Source: Fibrobacter sp. UWR2
GTDB taxonomy: Bacteria; Fibrobacterota; Fibrobacteria; Fibrobacterales; Fibrobacteraceae
Reading direction: 5' to 3'
DNA length: 64,000 bases
Assembly (NCBI RefSeq): GCF_002210285.1
Contig: NZ_MWQE01000003.1
Span: 1-64,000 of the forward strand
Shown here: positions 15,181 to 24,698 of the stretch, piece after piece
Numbering within the stretch: the stretch's first letter is position 1
How the letters are laid out: each line of letters starts with the position of its first letter
Made by a program: the position numbers and the translations under genes
The notes under the pieces: model-generated
Seen by the model: the letters and a program-made list of their open reading frames with translations, nothing else
Told to the model about the DNA's origin: nothing
Database searches by the model: none

Positions 15181-16965
15181 ATGAAGTTGCGTTACCCTGC
15201 TTTCGCCCTGTTGCTTGCTCCGGTGCTTGCCTGCATCGCTCTGCTGGCATGCGCGACGCAGGTTGCACCGGGCGGCGGGCCTGAAGACAAGCTTCCGCCC
15301 CGCGTTGCCGCCGTATACCCCGCGCCGAACACGACGAACCATCCCGAGGAACTCTACGTGAAGCTGGAGTTCGACGAATGGATCAATGCGTCGGTCCCGC
15401 GCGGCGCCGTCTCGATTTCGCCGCCGGTGGACGGGAAGATGAAATTCACCGTGAGCGGCCGTACGATGGAACTTACATCGAGGGCGCTGCTCGATTCGGG
15501 AACTACCTACACGGTCACGTTTGCAGGCGGCATCAAGGACCTGCACGGCAACGCGCTTGCCAAGCCGTTCCATGTGGTGTTCTCGACGGGCGACCATATC
15601 GATTCCCTCACGATTACGGGCCGCGTTCTGGTGAACGACTCGATGGCCCGCAAGAAGACTTTCCCGAGTATCGGGCTCTTTTTGATGGGGCCCGAGCGCG
15701 AAGGCCGCCGCTACCTGGAAAAATACCGCGATACGGTGACCAAGCAGCTGGATAGCCTCCCGATGCTTGCGAAGGAGCCGCCGCTGTTCGTGACCCGCGC
15801 GGACAGTGCAGGTAACTTCACGCTGACCGGACTCAAGCCCGGACGCTACCGTGTGGTGGCGTTCGTGGACGAGAACGGTAACCAGAAGATTGAGCCCGCG
15901 AACGAGCTCGCGGGCGTATGGACGAACGACCTCGTGCTTACCGAGGAGAGCACCGACACGCTGTGGGTGCCGCTGACCGACCACGATACGTCGGCGCTGG
16001 AACTGGAATCGGTGTCGCAGCCGTTTGCCCGCGTGCTCGAGGCGAATTTCTCGCGGTCGGTGTTCTTTGATTCCGCATTCGCCGATACCGCGAACTGCTG
16101 GCTCACATACCCCGACGGGAGCACGGTGCACCCGCACTACATCTACATGGCCGCCTCCGGTAAAAAGCCGCAGTTCTACTTTGATTCTATCCCCAAGCCG
16201 GAACTTACTTACAAGTTTGCCTGCAAGGCCGCGAAGGATTCACTTTCTAGGGCACTCGATTCGGCGCATGCCGAGGTGGAGTGGAGCTGGGTCGACAAGC
16301 CCGCCGATACGCTTGCGCCCGCGATTGCCAGCACCAAGCTCCTGTCCATGGCGAAGTCCGTTTTCCCGGGCGATACGCTGGTCATCGCCTTCAACAAGCC
16401 CGTGGATTCGCTCGTGAACACGTACCATGTGGTGCTGAACAAGGATACGACCGCGGTTACCATGAAGCGCATCGACCCTATCCGCTACATGGCAGTGCGT
16501 GCGGAGCCCTGGCCCACCGATGCGACGATTGATTTCTTGGAAGGGTACAAGGATACGACTCTCGCGAAGGCCGATAGTAACGGCGTGCGCGATACGGTTA
16601 TCACGACGAAGTACAACAGGCTGCTGCGATTCGAGACGGTTCCCAAGATCAAGCTTGCCTCGCTCAAGGGGAAACTTGTGCGTGCGAACCCGGGCGTGAC
16701 GGTACGCCTGCTCTCTATCGATACGAAACGCCCGTACTTTACCAAGTGCGACACGGACGGGAGATTCGCCTTCGACAACCTGATGGAAGGCAAGTACTTT
16801 ATTGATTATTACTATGCGGAAGAGGGCCGGAATACGCCGGATGGCGGCTCACTCTCTCCGTTCAAGTTTGGTAGGCCCTGGCGTGCGCCCAACGATACGG
16901 TCCGCGTTTCCAACGGTGAAAACGTGTTGGAAAAGCTGTTGCCGGATTTGCCCGCGTTGCCATGA
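15181..16965 (+). CDS. Lipoprotein with SbsA-type Ig-like domain
   Basis: This 594-residue lipoprotein has a lipobox LLACA (Cys at about 24), followed by PGGGPEDKLPPRVAAVYP, a hallmark of Ig-like (Big_5/SbsA) lipoproteins of the FCB group. The Ig-like domain spans about 35-140 (LYVKLEFDEWI to NALAKPFHVVFST). A short carboxypeptidase-regulatory or DUF2141-like element follows (GRYRVVAFVDENGNQKIEPANE), then beta-rich sequence to the end. Such proteins are cell-surface or outer-membrane components of unknown specific role. The gene starts 13 bases after lepB and is followed closely by the DinG-like gene. Confidence 0.8.
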   Translation: MKLRYPAFALLLAPVLACIALLACATQVAPGGGPEDKLPPRVAAVYPAPNTTNHPEELYVKLEFDEWINASVPRGAVSISPPVDGKMKFTVSGRTMELTSRALLDSGTTYTVTFAGGIKDLHGNALAKPFHVVFSTGDHIDSLTITGRVLVNDSMARKKTFPSIGLFLMGPEREGRRYLEKYRDTVTKQLDSLPMLAKEPPLFVTRADSAGNFTLTGLKPGRYRVVAFVDENGNQKIEPANELAGVWTNDLVLTEESTDTLWVPLTDHDTSALELESVSQPFARVLEANFSRSVFFDSAFADTANCWLTYPDGSTVHPHYIYMAASGKKPQFYFDSIPKPELTYKFACKAAKDSLSRALDSAHAEVEWSWVDKPADTLAPAIASTKLLSMAKSVFPGDTLVIAFNKPVDSLVNTYHVVLNKDTTAVTMKRIDPIRYMAVRAEPWPTDATIDFLEGYKDTTLAKADSNGVRDTVITTKYNRLLRFETVPKIKLASLKGKLVRANPGVTVRLLSIDTKRPYFTKCDTDGRFAFDNLMEGKYFIDYYYAEEGRNTPDGGSLSPFKFGRPWRAPNDTVRVSNGENVLEKLLPDLPALP

Positions 16966-16982
16966 TTTTTGAGGATGTTGCT

Positions 16983-19715
16983 ATGGAAAAGATACCTGCA
17001 TTTGTCGCGGTAGACCTGGAAACCACGGGTCTTGAATTTGACAAGGACGAAATCATCGAAGTCGCCCTCGTCCGGTTCGAGAACGGCGTGGCGACAGAGA
17101 ACGTGGATTACCTTGTCAAGCCCGGTTCTGCCGTGTTGCGCCCGTTTATCGAGAGCCTCACGGGCATTACCAATGCGGATATCGCCGATGCCCCGGACTT
17201 CGCGAGTGTCGCAGGTAAGATTTGTTCGTTTATCGGTGACCTGCCGATTGTGGCGCACAATGCCACGTTTGATTCCAAGTTCCTCAAGAATACGATGGAA
17301 AAGGTCGGCATCCCGTTTGAACATGCCGTCTGGGATTCACTTACTTTGTCTAGAATTGCCTTCCAGGATGTGCCGAACCACCGCCTGGATACGCTCACGC
17401 AGGAACTGAACATCGAGCGCAGCCGCGCCCACCGCGCCCTCCCGGACGCCGAGGCCTGCGGAAAGCTGTTCGTGATGTCCTATGAAAAGATCGCGAAGAT
17501 GGATGCGTGGCTGCTTGCTGCGCTGACCCGCGTTGCCGAAGGCTCCGACTGGGAAATGCTCTTTGGCGCCAGTAAAAAGGCGGCTGGCGACAAGCCCGCA
17601 GAATTGCCGGTGCCCACGTTCGCGATGCCCGAGAAGGCAGCCCCCTCCGGTGCGCTTGCCCGCTCGAGAATGCCCCGCGTCGATGAATTCTTCAAGGAAG
17701 GCGGACTGCTTTCGCAGGTGGTCGAGAACTATACCCCGCGCAGGAACCAGCAGGAATTTGCATCTTGCGTGGAACGCAATATCCACAAGGGTGGCCTGAG
17801 CGTTATCGAGGCGCCGACCGGTTCGGGCAAGTCGCTTGCGTACCTCGTGGCCGCGGCGAACAAGGCTGCCGATGGCGAACGCGTAATTATCAGTACGGCG
17901 ACTCGCGCGCTGCAGGAACAGCTCTGGAACCACGATATCCCGCAGGTGAAGTCGCTTTACGGCGACAAGCTTAAACCTGCCATTTTGAAGGGGCGCGACA
18001 ACTACATCTGCTTCCGCAAGTTTGTTGAAGTCCTGAAGGCGCCGCGCACGCTGCTTGCGCCCGAAGAGCGCGATTCCTTCATGGCGATTATCCCGTGGGC
18101 GCTTTCCACCCAGAAGGGCGATATCAACGAGAGTTCTTCGTTCAGCCACAGCCGCAATCGTGTGCTCTGGTCTAAACTTTCGAGCAGCGCTTCGACCTGC
18201 GAAGGCGACAAGTGCCCGTTCTATGCGAAGTGCCCCGCGCTCTGCGCCAAGCGTGCTGCGGTAGAGGCAAACCTGCTGCTGGTGAACCACGCGCTGTTCC
18301 TTGCCGACTTGTCGCTTGATTTTGCGCTGCTCCCGACGTATGAACACGTGGTGTTCGACGAAGCGCACCGCCTTCCCGGAACGAGCAACCAGAGCTTTGG
18401 CCGCACGGTATCGTTCTTCGGTTTCAGGAACGTGGCCAAGACGCTCTTGCCGGCGAAGGACGGCCATGGCGGCCTGCTTAGCGAAATATTTACGCGCATC
18501 CCGGAAGAAGACGAGGCCCCGCGCACGGAATGCATGCAACTCGTTACGGATATCTCCGAAACCGAGAAGGCGCTGCACCGGTTCTTCATGAAGATAGGCA
18601 AGAAGCTTTCGAAGCAGAAACTCGCGAAGGATAGCCTCACGTATTCGAACGGAATCCTTGCGGAATACGATGCAGACCCGAAGCCGGTGCTCGACCAGTT
18701 CGAAATTGCCCGCAGTCGTGCGAATTCCGTCGTCTCGTTCCTTGCTGGCATCAGCCCGCTGGAAGGCCTGCTGAAGGACCTTTCTGGCCGCATGGAAGAA
18801 CTGAACCGATTTATCACGGATTTTGAGTTCCTGGTGAAGGCGGGCCGTAGCGGCTGGGTGTTCTACATGGAAGAACCGTTTAACCCGCACACGCTCAAGA
18901 TGCATGCGTACCCGCTGCACTCCGGCGATATCTGGAAAGAGAAATTCTACCCGTGGGTAAAGTCCGCGACGTTCGTGTCTGCGACGCTCGCCGTGCAGGG
19001 CGACCTCACGTACTTTGTGGACCGCATGGGGATGGGCTCGTTTGAACGCAAGCGCCCCTACCTGAAGGTGTTCCCCGAGAGTGCGACGAGCGGCGACCGT
19101 CGCTCCGTGATGGTGACCCGCTACTTGCCCAAGCCCTCGCTCCCGGAATACGTGACCGAACTGAACAATACGCTTGTCGAGGTGCTCCCCGCCATCGAAG
19201 AGAACACGATGGTTCTCTTCACGAACGTCGCGACGATGATGAAGGCGCAGGCTGCACTTGCCCCCGCTTTTGCCGCGAAGGGCAAACTGCTTTTGTGCCA
19301 GCACGTGGACGGCGCGCTCGATGGCCTCATCGCCATGTTCCGCAAGTCGCGCGGTGCCTGCTTGCTCGGCTGCCAGAGCCTGTGGGAAGGTGTCGACTTC
19401 CCGGGCGATGCGCTCAAGCTGCTCGTGGTAACCAAGCTTCCGTTCCCGAACCCCTCTGACCCGCTTGTCGCCGGAGTTTCTGCCGAGATGAAGTCGAAGG
19501 GCGAGAACGTGTTCAAGACCTACTACATTCCCGAGGCGTTCATGGAACTGCGCCAGGGCCTTGGTCGCCTGCTGCGTTCCGAGACGGATAGCGGCAAGGT
19601 CCTCATTCTCGATAACCGTATCGTGAACGAGCCCTACGGCAAGACGTTCTCCCGCATCTGGAACATGAAGCAGGTTGTCGCCAACACCGTCGACGACGTG
19701 AAGAAGTTCGTGTAG
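16983..19715 (+). CDS. DinG-family helicase with N-terminal DnaQ-like exonuclease
   Basis: This 910-residue two-part protein begins with a DEDD-type 3'-5' exonuclease (about 5-170): AVDLETTGLE (D11, E13), HNATFDSKFL, and HRALPDAEACGKLF. A superfamily 2 iron-sulfur helicase of the DinG/XPD type follows. Its Walker A is EAPTGSGKS (276-284), its four iron-sulfur cysteines fit C406, C411, C417 and C421, its DEAH box is 459-462, and its late motif is GLGRLLRSETDSG. It probably unwinds DNA with 5'-3' polarity and trims ends in repair. ATG 16983 is preferred (GAGG nine bases upstream, exonuclease strand begins at once); ATG 16962 overlaps the previous stop and would add seven residues. Confidence 0.93.
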   Translation: MEKIPAFVAVDLETTGLEFDKDEIIEVALVRFENGVATENVDYLVKPGSAVLRPFIESLTGITNADIADAPDFASVAGKICSFIGDLPIVAHNATFDSKFLKNTMEKVGIPFEHAVWDSLTLSRIAFQDVPNHRLDTLTQELNIERSRAHRALPDAEACGKLFVMSYEKIAKMDAWLLAALTRVAEGSDWEMLFGASKKAAGDKPAELPVPTFAMPEKAAPSGALARSRMPRVDEFFKEGGLLSQVVENYTPRRNQQEFASCVERNIHKGGLSVIEAPTGSGKSLAYLVAAANKAADGERVIISTATRALQEQLWNHDIPQVKSLYGDKLKPAILKGRDNYICFRKFVEVLKAPRTLLAPEERDSFMAIIPWALSTQKGDINESSSFSHSRNRVLWSKLSSSASTCEGDKCPFYAKCPALCAKRAAVEANLLLVNHALFLADLSLDFALLPTYEHVVFDEAHRLPGTSNQSFGRTVSFFGFRNVAKTLLPAKDGHGGLLSEIFTRIPEEDEAPRTECMQLVTDISETEKALHRFFMKIGKKLSKQKLAKDSLTYSNGILAEYDADPKPVLDQFEIARSRANSVVSFLAGISPLEGLLKDLSGRMEELNRFITDFEFLVKAGRSGWVFYMEEPFNPHTLKMHAYPLHSGDIWKEKFYPWVKSATFVSATLAVQGDLTYFVDRMGMGSFERKRPYLKVFPESATSGDRRSVMVTRYLPKPSLPEYVTELNNTLVEVLPAIEENTMVLFTNVATMMKAQAALAPAFAAKGKLLLCQHVDGALDGLIAMFRKSRGACLLGCQSLWEGVDFPGDALKLLVVTKLPFPNPSDPLVAGVSAEMKSKGENVFKTYYIPEAFMELRQGLGRLLRSETDSGKVLILDNRIVNEPYGKTFSRIWNMKQVVANTVDDVKKFV

Positions 19716-19739
19716 CAGCGACACATCGGAAAAAATTTC

Positions 19740-19747
19740 TATATTTG
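19740..19747 (+). promoter_or_regulatory. Promoter -7-like element TATATTTG
   Basis: This is an exact TAnnTTTG match after an A/T-rich tract (AAAAAATTTC). It lies 24 bases before ATG 19772, leaving a short leader with an AGGTGG ribosome site. Confidence 0.55.
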
Positions 19748-19771
19748 CCCGTCCAATTTACTAGGTGGACG

Positions 19772-21652
19772 ATGTTAGATTTATTCAGTTTTTTTGATGG
19801 CATGTCTAAGCCCCTCCTTCGCGATGTGCATGCGAAGGCGTACGGCAAGAAAGGCCTCCTGAACAATGCCTTGATCCAATCCGAAGTGATGTCCTTTTTC
19901 TCGGACAAGGCCCGCGCCGTATCCCGTTTCGAAAAGATGGAACCGTGGCAGCGCCGCTGCATGAACCTTTTGTACCATAGCGGTTCGCGTGGACTCACGT
20001 ACAACGAACTGCGCCTTACCGTACCCGTGAGCAAGAACAAGGAACTTAGGTCCTTCTTGCTTGAGATGTGCCGCGAATTTTTGCTGTGGCGTTCGCAGGC
20101 GTCCGGTACTGCCGTCTACCTCGGCTTTGCCGACTTCGCGCACTGCTTTGAAATCGAACCGCAGGAATCCGTCGATGCGTCCAAGACGTTTACGGAATAC
20201 GGCTGCCTGCTGGACTGGCATGTGTGCCTCGTGCTCTCGCTGGCCAAGCGCGGTGAACTGCGCATCAATACGAACGGTACGCTCCACCGCCGCAGCTACC
20301 AGATCTGCACGGCCGCCTTCGTGACGGCATCCAAGATCTCTGCAAAGGCCGCCGAGAACGAGCTCTCGCTGATTTTCAGTTTCCTTACGCAGAAGGGCTG
20401 GCTCGAACAGGAAAATTCTCTCCTGTACCCCTCCGAGAAGGCGTACGAGTTCCTGAAGACGAGCGCGTTCCGCCTGCACCAGTACGTTTTGACATGGTGG
20501 GTCGAGGAACGCTTCCGCAACGACAGCGCGCATTGCAGACAAATGCTCAAGTGCATCACCGATGCCCGCGGCGTGTCCGATGCCGCCTACATGTTCTGGG
20601 TGATGGACCCGTCTTACCGCATTCTGGAATCGAACCGCCACCTGGCCTGGGAATACCTGCCGCGCCCGCTGCGCGAACTGTGGCTGCTCGGGCTCGTGAA
20701 GTTCCAGTTCCAGTCCGGCAAGGTTTCTGCCGTGATGCTGAGCGATGCCGGCCGTGAATGGACGACTACTTCTGTGTTCCCGCAGTACGAGGGCCAGGTA
20801 TCCATGCTGCCGAACTTCGACCTCGTGGTATCGGCCTCCACTTCGCCGCAGCTCCTGTTTACCGTCGCCTGCCTTGCACGCGTCAAGAACGACGAGACGT
20901 TCCTGTGCTTCAACTTCGACAAGGATACCTACCTGGCCGGCCTCAAGAGCGGCATTCCCGAATCCGAGATGGAACAGGTGTTCGGCTGGATCAAACCGCC
21001 CGAGAATGTGCTTTCGACCTTCCGCGAATGGAATTCCTCGTTCTACGGGGCGAAGGTGCGTACTGTTCGTTTGTTAAAAATTGACGACCTGAAGATTTTG
21101 ACGGAACTTTCCCGCTTTTCGCAGTTCACGGAATGCACCGAGGAATATATCCCGGGGTATGGCTTTGTGCTCGTGCCCGAGAAGGAACATCTGGCCTTTG
21201 AAATTCTCGAGAGCTTCGGCTACTGCCCGTTCGTGGACCGCTCTGCGAAAATTCGCGACAAGGCCCCGACCGACGAATGGCGCAAGGATTTCACCATCGC
21301 ATGGCCCGAGGCAGGTTCTCCGGATTACGAACTGAAGAACGAAGTGGACGAGGCGACGCTCCAGTCGGCGCTCAAGTCTACGAAGTACAGCGATGTGTAC
21401 CAGAAACTCGATACGTCGGACCTGGTGTATGTGCTGCGCTACGCGAAGACTACGGGCGTGTACCTTGCCGCAAAGGTCAGGGACCCGGCGAAGCGCGCCG
21501 AGAAGGAACGCGAGATCATGTTCTCCGTGCATGCGCTGCACTTGGCCAAGGCGCCGCTCAACGTGGATATCCAGGAGAAGGACTGCGAAGGGGTTGCCCC
21601 GCTGCAGCTTTCGTTTATCCAGGAAATCAAGGTGCTCCGCAAGGAAGCGTAG
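19772..21652 (+). CDS. Helicase_C_3 (XPB/Ssl2-like) domain protein
   Basis: This is a 626-residue protein. The N-terminal part is helical and resembles winged-helix repeats (SRFEKMEPWQRRCMNLLYHSG, then LTYNELRLTV). A central segment, EGQVSMLPNFDLVVSAS to about 430, follows the pattern of the Helicase_C_3 domain found in XPB/Ssl2-associated proteins (start of a probable ATP-independent partner domain, GIPESEMEQVFGW, then PPENVLSTFREWN). No Walker A or DEAH box is present, so it is not a helicase by itself. The ATG at 19772 has AGGTGG upstream; an upstream TTG would lie inside the promoter motif. It follows the DinG-like gene and may share a role in DNA repair. Confidence 0.6.
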   Translation: MLDLFSFFDGMSKPLLRDVHAKAYGKKGLLNNALIQSEVMSFFSDKARAVSRFEKMEPWQRRCMNLLYHSGSRGLTYNELRLTVPVSKNKELRSFLLEMCREFLLWRSQASGTAVYLGFADFAHCFEIEPQESVDASKTFTEYGCLLDWHVCLVLSLAKRGELRINTNGTLHRRSYQICTAAFVTASKISAKAAENELSLIFSFLTQKGWLEQENSLLYPSEKAYEFLKTSAFRLHQYVLTWWVEERFRNDSAHCRQMLKCITDARGVSDAAYMFWVMDPSYRILESNRHLAWEYLPRPLRELWLLGLVKFQFQSGKVSAVMLSDAGREWTTTSVFPQYEGQVSMLPNFDLVVSASTSPQLLFTVACLARVKNDETFLCFNFDKDTYLAGLKSGIPESEMEQVFGWIKPPENVLSTFREWNSSFYGAKVRTVRLLKIDDLKILTELSRFSQFTECTEEYIPGYGFVLVPEKEHLAFEILESFGYCPFVDRSAKIRDKAPTDEWRKDFTIAWPEAGSPDYELKNEVDEATLQSALKSTKYSDVYQKLDTSDLVYVLRYAKTTGVYLAAKVRDPAKRAEKEREIMFSVHALHLAKAPLNVDIQEKDCEGVAPLQLSFIQEIKVLRKEA

Positions 21653-21655
21653 TTT

Positions 21656-22156
21656 TTAAGGCAACGTCTGCGCGTAGCCCGCGATGTCCTTCATCTCGTC
21701 GAGCGTAATCTCGTCGTAATAGGATTCCATGCGGCGGTCTTCGTCGCCGAAGTTCATCTGGTACCAGAACGTGGGCATGTCTTCGCGCGCCCGCTGCCCG
21801 ATAAAGGCGGGGTTGCCCATAGGGTTGAAGTTTATGCGGTGGCCGTCTTCGCCATGGCACGGCCTGCAGTTCTGGTAAAAGAGTTTTGCACCGCGCTTGA
21901 GGTTTGCTCCCTTGATTTTGCCGTTCTTGTCGAGCAGCTTGTACACAAGGTAGGCCATGCGCTTGTCTTCGCGGGTGAGCGTATCTCCCGGCGACCCCGG
22001 TTCCGGCGCATCTACTGCCTGCGCGGCATCTTTAGTAGAGTCTTTAGCCGGGCGCGCGACCTTCCCTGTCGGGGGAGTATCTGCGGCAATACCGATAGCC
22101 GCCCCGTAGAGGGCGGCGAGGATCCCTGCGATAAGCGTCGTTTTGCGCACCTGCAT
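21656..22156 (-). CDS. Small exported c-type cytochrome
   Basis: This 166-residue protein has an N-terminal signal (about 1-24, ending AIGIAAD), then a linker rich in Pro, Asp, Ala and Lys. A single haem c domain follows (about 75-166). The haem site is CRPCHGEDGH, and the distal Met may lie in NPMGNPAF or DMPTFWYQM. The tail ITLDEMKDIAGYAQTLP is typical of class I cytochromes c. It would work outside the inner membrane as an electron carrier and needs a haem-attachment system not seen here. It is convergent with the Helicase_C_3 gene (three-base gap), and its own promoter-like TATATTCT ends four bases before the ATG. Confidence 0.88.
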   Translation of the reverse strand: MQVRKTTLIAGILAALYGAAIGIAADTPPTGKVARPAKDSTKDAAQAVDAPEPGSPGDTLTREDKRMAYLVYKLLDKNGKIKGANLKRGAKLFYQNCRPCHGEDGHRINFNPMGNPAFIGQRAREDMPTFWYQMNFGDEDRRMESYYDEITLDEMKDIAGYAQTLP

Positions 22157-22160
22157 GGTC

Positions 22161-22168
22161 AGAATATA
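22161..22168 (-). promoter_or_regulatory. Promoter -7-like element ending 4 bases before the cytochrome ATG
   Basis: Minus-strand TATATTCT preceded by TTTTT, then GACC, then the ATG. There is no ribosome binding site between them. Confidence 0.5.
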
Positions 22169-22230
22169 AAAAACGTGCGGTCTGAACGGCCTGTGTCCCC
22201 GTATGTCGACGAGCCTGCACCAGAACTTTC

Positions 22231-22238
22231 TACCTTGT
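22231..22238 (+). promoter_or_regulatory. Promoter -7-like element ending 5 bases before ATG 22244
   Basis: TACCTTGT follows ACTTTC and ends five bases before the start of the SGNH esterase gene. No Shine-Dalgarno sequence is present. Confidence 0.4.
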
Positions 22239-22243
22239 TGCCT

Positions 22244-23311
22244 ATGAGAACAAGCATTTTATTTTCGGCTGTCCTTGCATTGGCTGCCACCGTATTTGGA
22301 GGAACCCCCATGCTTTCTAGTGATCTCGAGTCCCTTTACTTGAACGGCCGCTGGTCTGTGCAGGATTCCTGCCTGTGTGCAAGCGCCCCCGCTGTGTCGG
22401 TTGCGTTCAAGGCTGTTACCGGCGAGGTCACTTTCGACATAGAAGGCGAGGCGCGCTTCCTTTTCGAGGTAGACGGCAAGCCGTCGAAGTACTTTACGGT
22501 GAATGCCCGCAAGAAGCAGAAGCTTGCGACCCCGAAGGATAACAAGCCGCACGCCTACCGCCTCATCAAGGTGAGCGAATCTAACCCGGGCAAGTTCTGC
22601 ATCTACGATATCGACCTCGGCAAGAAGGGCTCCTTTGCTGAGAAGCCGAAATCGTCTAACCGCCGCATCGAGTTTATAGGGGATTCCTTTACGGTGGGTT
22701 ACGGCGTCGAGGCGAAAGGCCCCGAGGACGGCACCCCGTTCGAGAAGACGAATGCTTCCAAGAGCTATGCCTTCCTGCTGGCCGAAGGGTTCAAGGCCGA
22801 CTACCAGGTGAATGCGGTGAGCGGCCGCGGGCTCGTGCGCAACTACGCGAACATCGTGCCGGAATGGACGCTCGAGACCTTGTACGACTACACGATGATG
22901 GGTGTGCCCGAACAGGACCCTGCTACCGAACGCTGGGATTTCGACAAGTTCCACCCGCAGGTCGTGGTCGTGTTCGTGGGGATCAATGATTTCCAGGGCG
23001 AACCCCCGTATGCGGATGCCGCGCAGTACAAGGCCGCCTACGCAAAGCTCCTGGATAGGCTGCGTTCGCTCCATCCGGGCGTAAAGTTCCTGCTCGTGTC
23101 TACCAAGACATGGCCGAATGACGCACTTACGCCCGTGGTCGAGGAGATCTACAAGGAGCAGGTGGCCGCCGGACATACCGACCTTTTGTATAAACTTGTT
23201 TACACTGAGAATACCGCACTGCACGGACACCCGAGCGAAATGTCCCAAAAGGAGCTTGCGAACACTTTAAGGCCCCTTGTAGGCCGTCTTGGAGGCTGGC
23301 TTTCCCGCTAG
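22244..23311 (+). CDS. Secreted SGNH esterase, CE2-like (probable xylan/glycan acetyl esterase)
   Basis: This 355-residue exported protein has a signal peptide (about 1-20) and an N-terminal beta-sandwich (about 25-135). An SGNH hydrolase domain follows: block I FIGDSFTVGYG with the nucleophile Ser at about 150, block III FVGINDF, and a late His in LHGHPS. The jelly-roll plus SGNH arrangement matches carbohydrate esterase family 2, which removes acetyl groups from plant polysaccharides. That fits a fibre-degrading organism. ATG 22244 gives the signal peptide directly; the open frame extends further upstream but without a start of better quality. Confidence 0.85.
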   Translation: MRTSILFSAVLALAATVFGGTPMLSSDLESLYLNGRWSVQDSCLCASAPAVSVAFKAVTGEVTFDIEGEARFLFEVDGKPSKYFTVNARKKQKLATPKDNKPHAYRLIKVSESNPGKFCIYDIDLGKKGSFAEKPKSSNRRIEFIGDSFTVGYGVEAKGPEDGTPFEKTNASKSYAFLLAEGFKADYQVNAVSGRGLVRNYANIVPEWTLETLYDYTMMGVPEQDPATERWDFDKFHPQVVVVFVGINDFQGEPPYADAAQYKAAYAKLLDRLRSLHPGVKFLLVSTKTWPNDALTPVVEEIYKEQVAAGHTDLLYKLVYTENTALHGHPSEMSQKELANTLRPLVGRLGGWLSR

Positions 23312-23366
23312 ATTATCCGTAATAAGTTATTTTTTATTCGGGTGATTAGGAAGGAAAAGATTTTTT

Positions 23367-24695
23367 ATGTCCAGGATTATGGAAAAAATATACGCTCTCT
23401 TCAGGATGAATATCCTGATATTCGTGTTGCTGGCTGCGACGGTTATAGCCCTTTTTGCATACCAGAACGGATTGGACGATATTGTCTTCTTGAATCTTTC
23501 CGATTACCCGTATGTAATTGCCGAGACTGACAGCGCTGACGGCGGTTCTTCTGCTGTGGCCATCACGCGTACCGATTCCTCTATCATTGTCGACTACGAA
23601 CTCAAGGAAGGCTATGCCTACCCGTATGCCGGTGTCAAGATTTTGCTGGGGGACGGTAAGATCAAGGGGCGTGACTTCTCGAAGTACGACAGCATCTTTG
23701 TGTGGGTCAAGCCGCGCGGCGAGGGTACGGTGCGTATCTACTTCCGCGCCTACGACCCGGCGTTCTACCGCGACGGCGACGAGGGCTCGCTCAAGTTTAA
23801 CGAAGTCGAGTTCTTCCCGCTCGAGGAGACTTACCCGGCTGTGTTCGTCCCGCAGGAATTCCGCGTGGCCAGCTGGTGGGTTGCCCAGAACGAGATTAGC
23901 GTGCACAAGGCCCGCGTAGACCTTTCGAACATCCCGCTCATTGAAATCCAAACGGGCACGAATGCTCCGCTTGGTTACGGTACCCTCGAAATCCGCGGGT
24001 TCTGCTTCAAGGGCAAGAAGATTGCGAAACTGGACCTCGTGACCATCCTGGTCGCTCTCTGGTTCGTGACGTTCCTCATTATTCTCGTAATCCGCTTCTT
24101 CGACTACAACCGCGAACGCGCCGCCAACCGCAAGAAGCAGGAGGAACTCGAGAAGTACCTCGAGGCCCTCGAGATCGAGAAGAGCGAATACGAGAAGTCC
24201 AGCCGTACCGACCCGCTTACGGGTTGTCTCAACCGTGCCGGCTTCGGTAGCGTGCTCCTGCGCGAACAGGAGAACCTGACCAAGAATGGCAGTCCGGTCT
24301 CGTTCGTGCTGCTCGATATCGACCATTTCAAGTATGTGAACGACACCTACGGCCACAATGTGGGCGACGAGGTGCTCGTGAACCTCACCAAGCTTATCCA
24401 GGGCAAGATCCGTAACAGCGACAGTCTGGTGCGCTGGGGTGGCGAAGAATTCGTTATCCTTTGCGGCGAGACTCCTATCCAGAACGCACAGTTCCTGGCC
24501 GAGAAGCTTCGCGTGGCAATCGAGAAGACCCAGCTGATTCCGCAGCAGCAGATTACCTGCTCCTTCGGTATTTCCGAGATGGTGCAGGGCGAAGACCCCA
24601 AGCGCCTGTTCGAGCGTGCGGACAAGGCGCTGTATGCCTCCAAGGAAGGCGGGCGCAACCGCGTGACGAGCGCGACCTACCGGCGCCAGCGCTAA
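23367..24695 (+). CDS. Membrane diguanylate cyclase (GGDEF)
   Basis: This 442-residue protein has a membrane helix near 13-32, a periplasmic beta-rich sensor region (about 40-220), a second helix (about 227-248), and a coiled linker rich in E, K and R. The C-terminal GGDEF domain runs from about 270 to 442. The domain has RTDPLTGCLNR, LLDIDHFKYVNDTYGHNVGD and the signature GGEEF (358-362). A product-inhibition site RxxD (RNSD, 349-352) lies five residues before it. All catalytic features are intact, so it should make cyclic di-GMP from GTP in response to an external cue. An AGGAAGG site lies upstream of the ATG. Confidence 0.95.
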   Translation: MSRIMEKIYALFRMNILIFVLLAATVIALFAYQNGLDDIVFLNLSDYPYVIAETDSADGGSSAVAITRTDSSIIVDYELKEGYAYPYAGVKILLGDGKIKGRDFSKYDSIFVWVKPRGEGTVRIYFRAYDPAFYRDGDEGSLKFNEVEFFPLEETYPAVFVPQEFRVASWWVAQNEISVHKARVDLSNIPLIEIQTGTNAPLGYGTLEIRGFCFKGKKIAKLDLVTILVALWFVTFLIILVIRFFDYNRERAANRKKQEELEKYLEALEIEKSEYEKSSRTDPLTGCLNRAGFGSVLLREQENLTKNGSPVSFVLLDIDHFKYVNDTYGHNVGDEVLVNLTKLIQGKIRNSDSLVRWGGEEFVILCGETPIQNAQFLAEKLRVAIEKTQLIPQQQITCSFGISEMVQGEDPKRLFERADKALYASKEGGRNRVTSATYRRQR

Positions 24696-24698
24696 GCC

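Noticed and set aside
17337-19724. Very long minus-strand frame opposite the DinG-like gene
   Set aside because: A shadow of biased codon use; it has no recognisable domain and the plus-strand gene carries all helicase motifs.
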